Origin: Fidelibacterota bacterium
GTDB taxonomy: Bacteria; Fidelibacterota; Marinisomatia; SCGC-AAA003-L08; GCA-2689995
Assembly: GCA_014381925.1 (NCBI GenBank)
Contig: JACNKR010000035.1
Location: 1 to 54,185 of the forward strand
Direction: 5' to 3'
DNA: 54,185 bases
Position numbers and translations under genes: made by a program. The first letter of the stretch is position 1, and each line of letters begins with the position of its first letter. Of the stretch, positions 54,161 through 54,185 are shown piece after piece. The notes under the pieces were generated by a model, which saw only the letters and a program-made list of their open reading frames with translations, did no database searches and was not told where the DNA came from.

Positions 54161-54185
54161 AGAGAGGTAAATTACCAATTAAGAA

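Overview
The window is AT-rich bacterial DNA and most likely comes from Candidatus Marinimicrobia (SAR406 / Neomarinimicrobiota) or a close relative. That placement is inference. It rests on the low GC, the many secreted proteins ending in paired dockerin-like repeats, a C-terminal sorting tail of the NYPNPFNP type on a 2501-residue protein, CarboxypepD-TonB receptors, and an E. coli-like thrS-infC-rpmI-rplT-pheST block. TTG start codons are unusually frequent.

Layout. 1-0.66 kb: the 3' end of a tyrosine recombinase beside an initiator tRNA-Met, probably the edge of an integrated element lying to the left. 1.3-6.6 kb: a tight nucleotide operon, pyrC - pyrE/pyrF fusion - pyrB - pyrI - purD. 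6.6-10.5 kb: a MORN lipoprotein, an FG-GAP/dockerin exoprotein, an epoxide-hydrolase-like enzyme and a second MORN-type exported protein. 10.5-14.3 kb (minus strand): a TPP riboswitch driving a TonB-dependent receptor and a sodium:solute symporter, which reads as a thiamine (or precursor) uptake operon. 14.4-21.9 kb: a BNR-propeller/dockerin protein, a VOC protein, a cyclic-nucleotide-binding protein, then a symporter - NamZ-like muramidase - MFS permease group that looks like peptidoglycan-sugar scavenging. 22-31 kb: htpG, a PLP trans-sulfuration enzyme, a GyrI-like lipoprotein broken by a frameshift, a DMT permease, an MMPL exporter, a ketol-acid reductoisomerase homologue lacking two expected active-site residues, and a TPR protein. 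31.2-39.9 kb: tRNA-Val, thrS, infC, rpmI, rplT, pheS, pheT, zapA, folD and a PstS-like lipoprotein, all on one strand and closely packed.

40.4-54.1 kb is the accessory-looking part. A TPR/coiled-coil/LuxR-type regulator diverges from a secreted GxGYxYP / beta-helix / dockerin protein. Next come a small charged coiled-coil ORF, a fibre-like beta-solenoid protein interrupted by an in-frame stop, and a 2501-residue LamG/dockerin/sorting-tail protein. An identical 19-bp tandem motif (two GTGTAGTT boxes, 11-bp period) occurs on each side of the GxGYxYP gene. Base composition changes visibly here, with the fibre-like gene clearly richer in GC. The best candidates for something undescribed are this surface-protein locus with its paired motif, the altered KARI homologue, and the TPP-riboswitch transport operon. 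No CRISPR array, rRNA or recognisable insertion sequence was seen.
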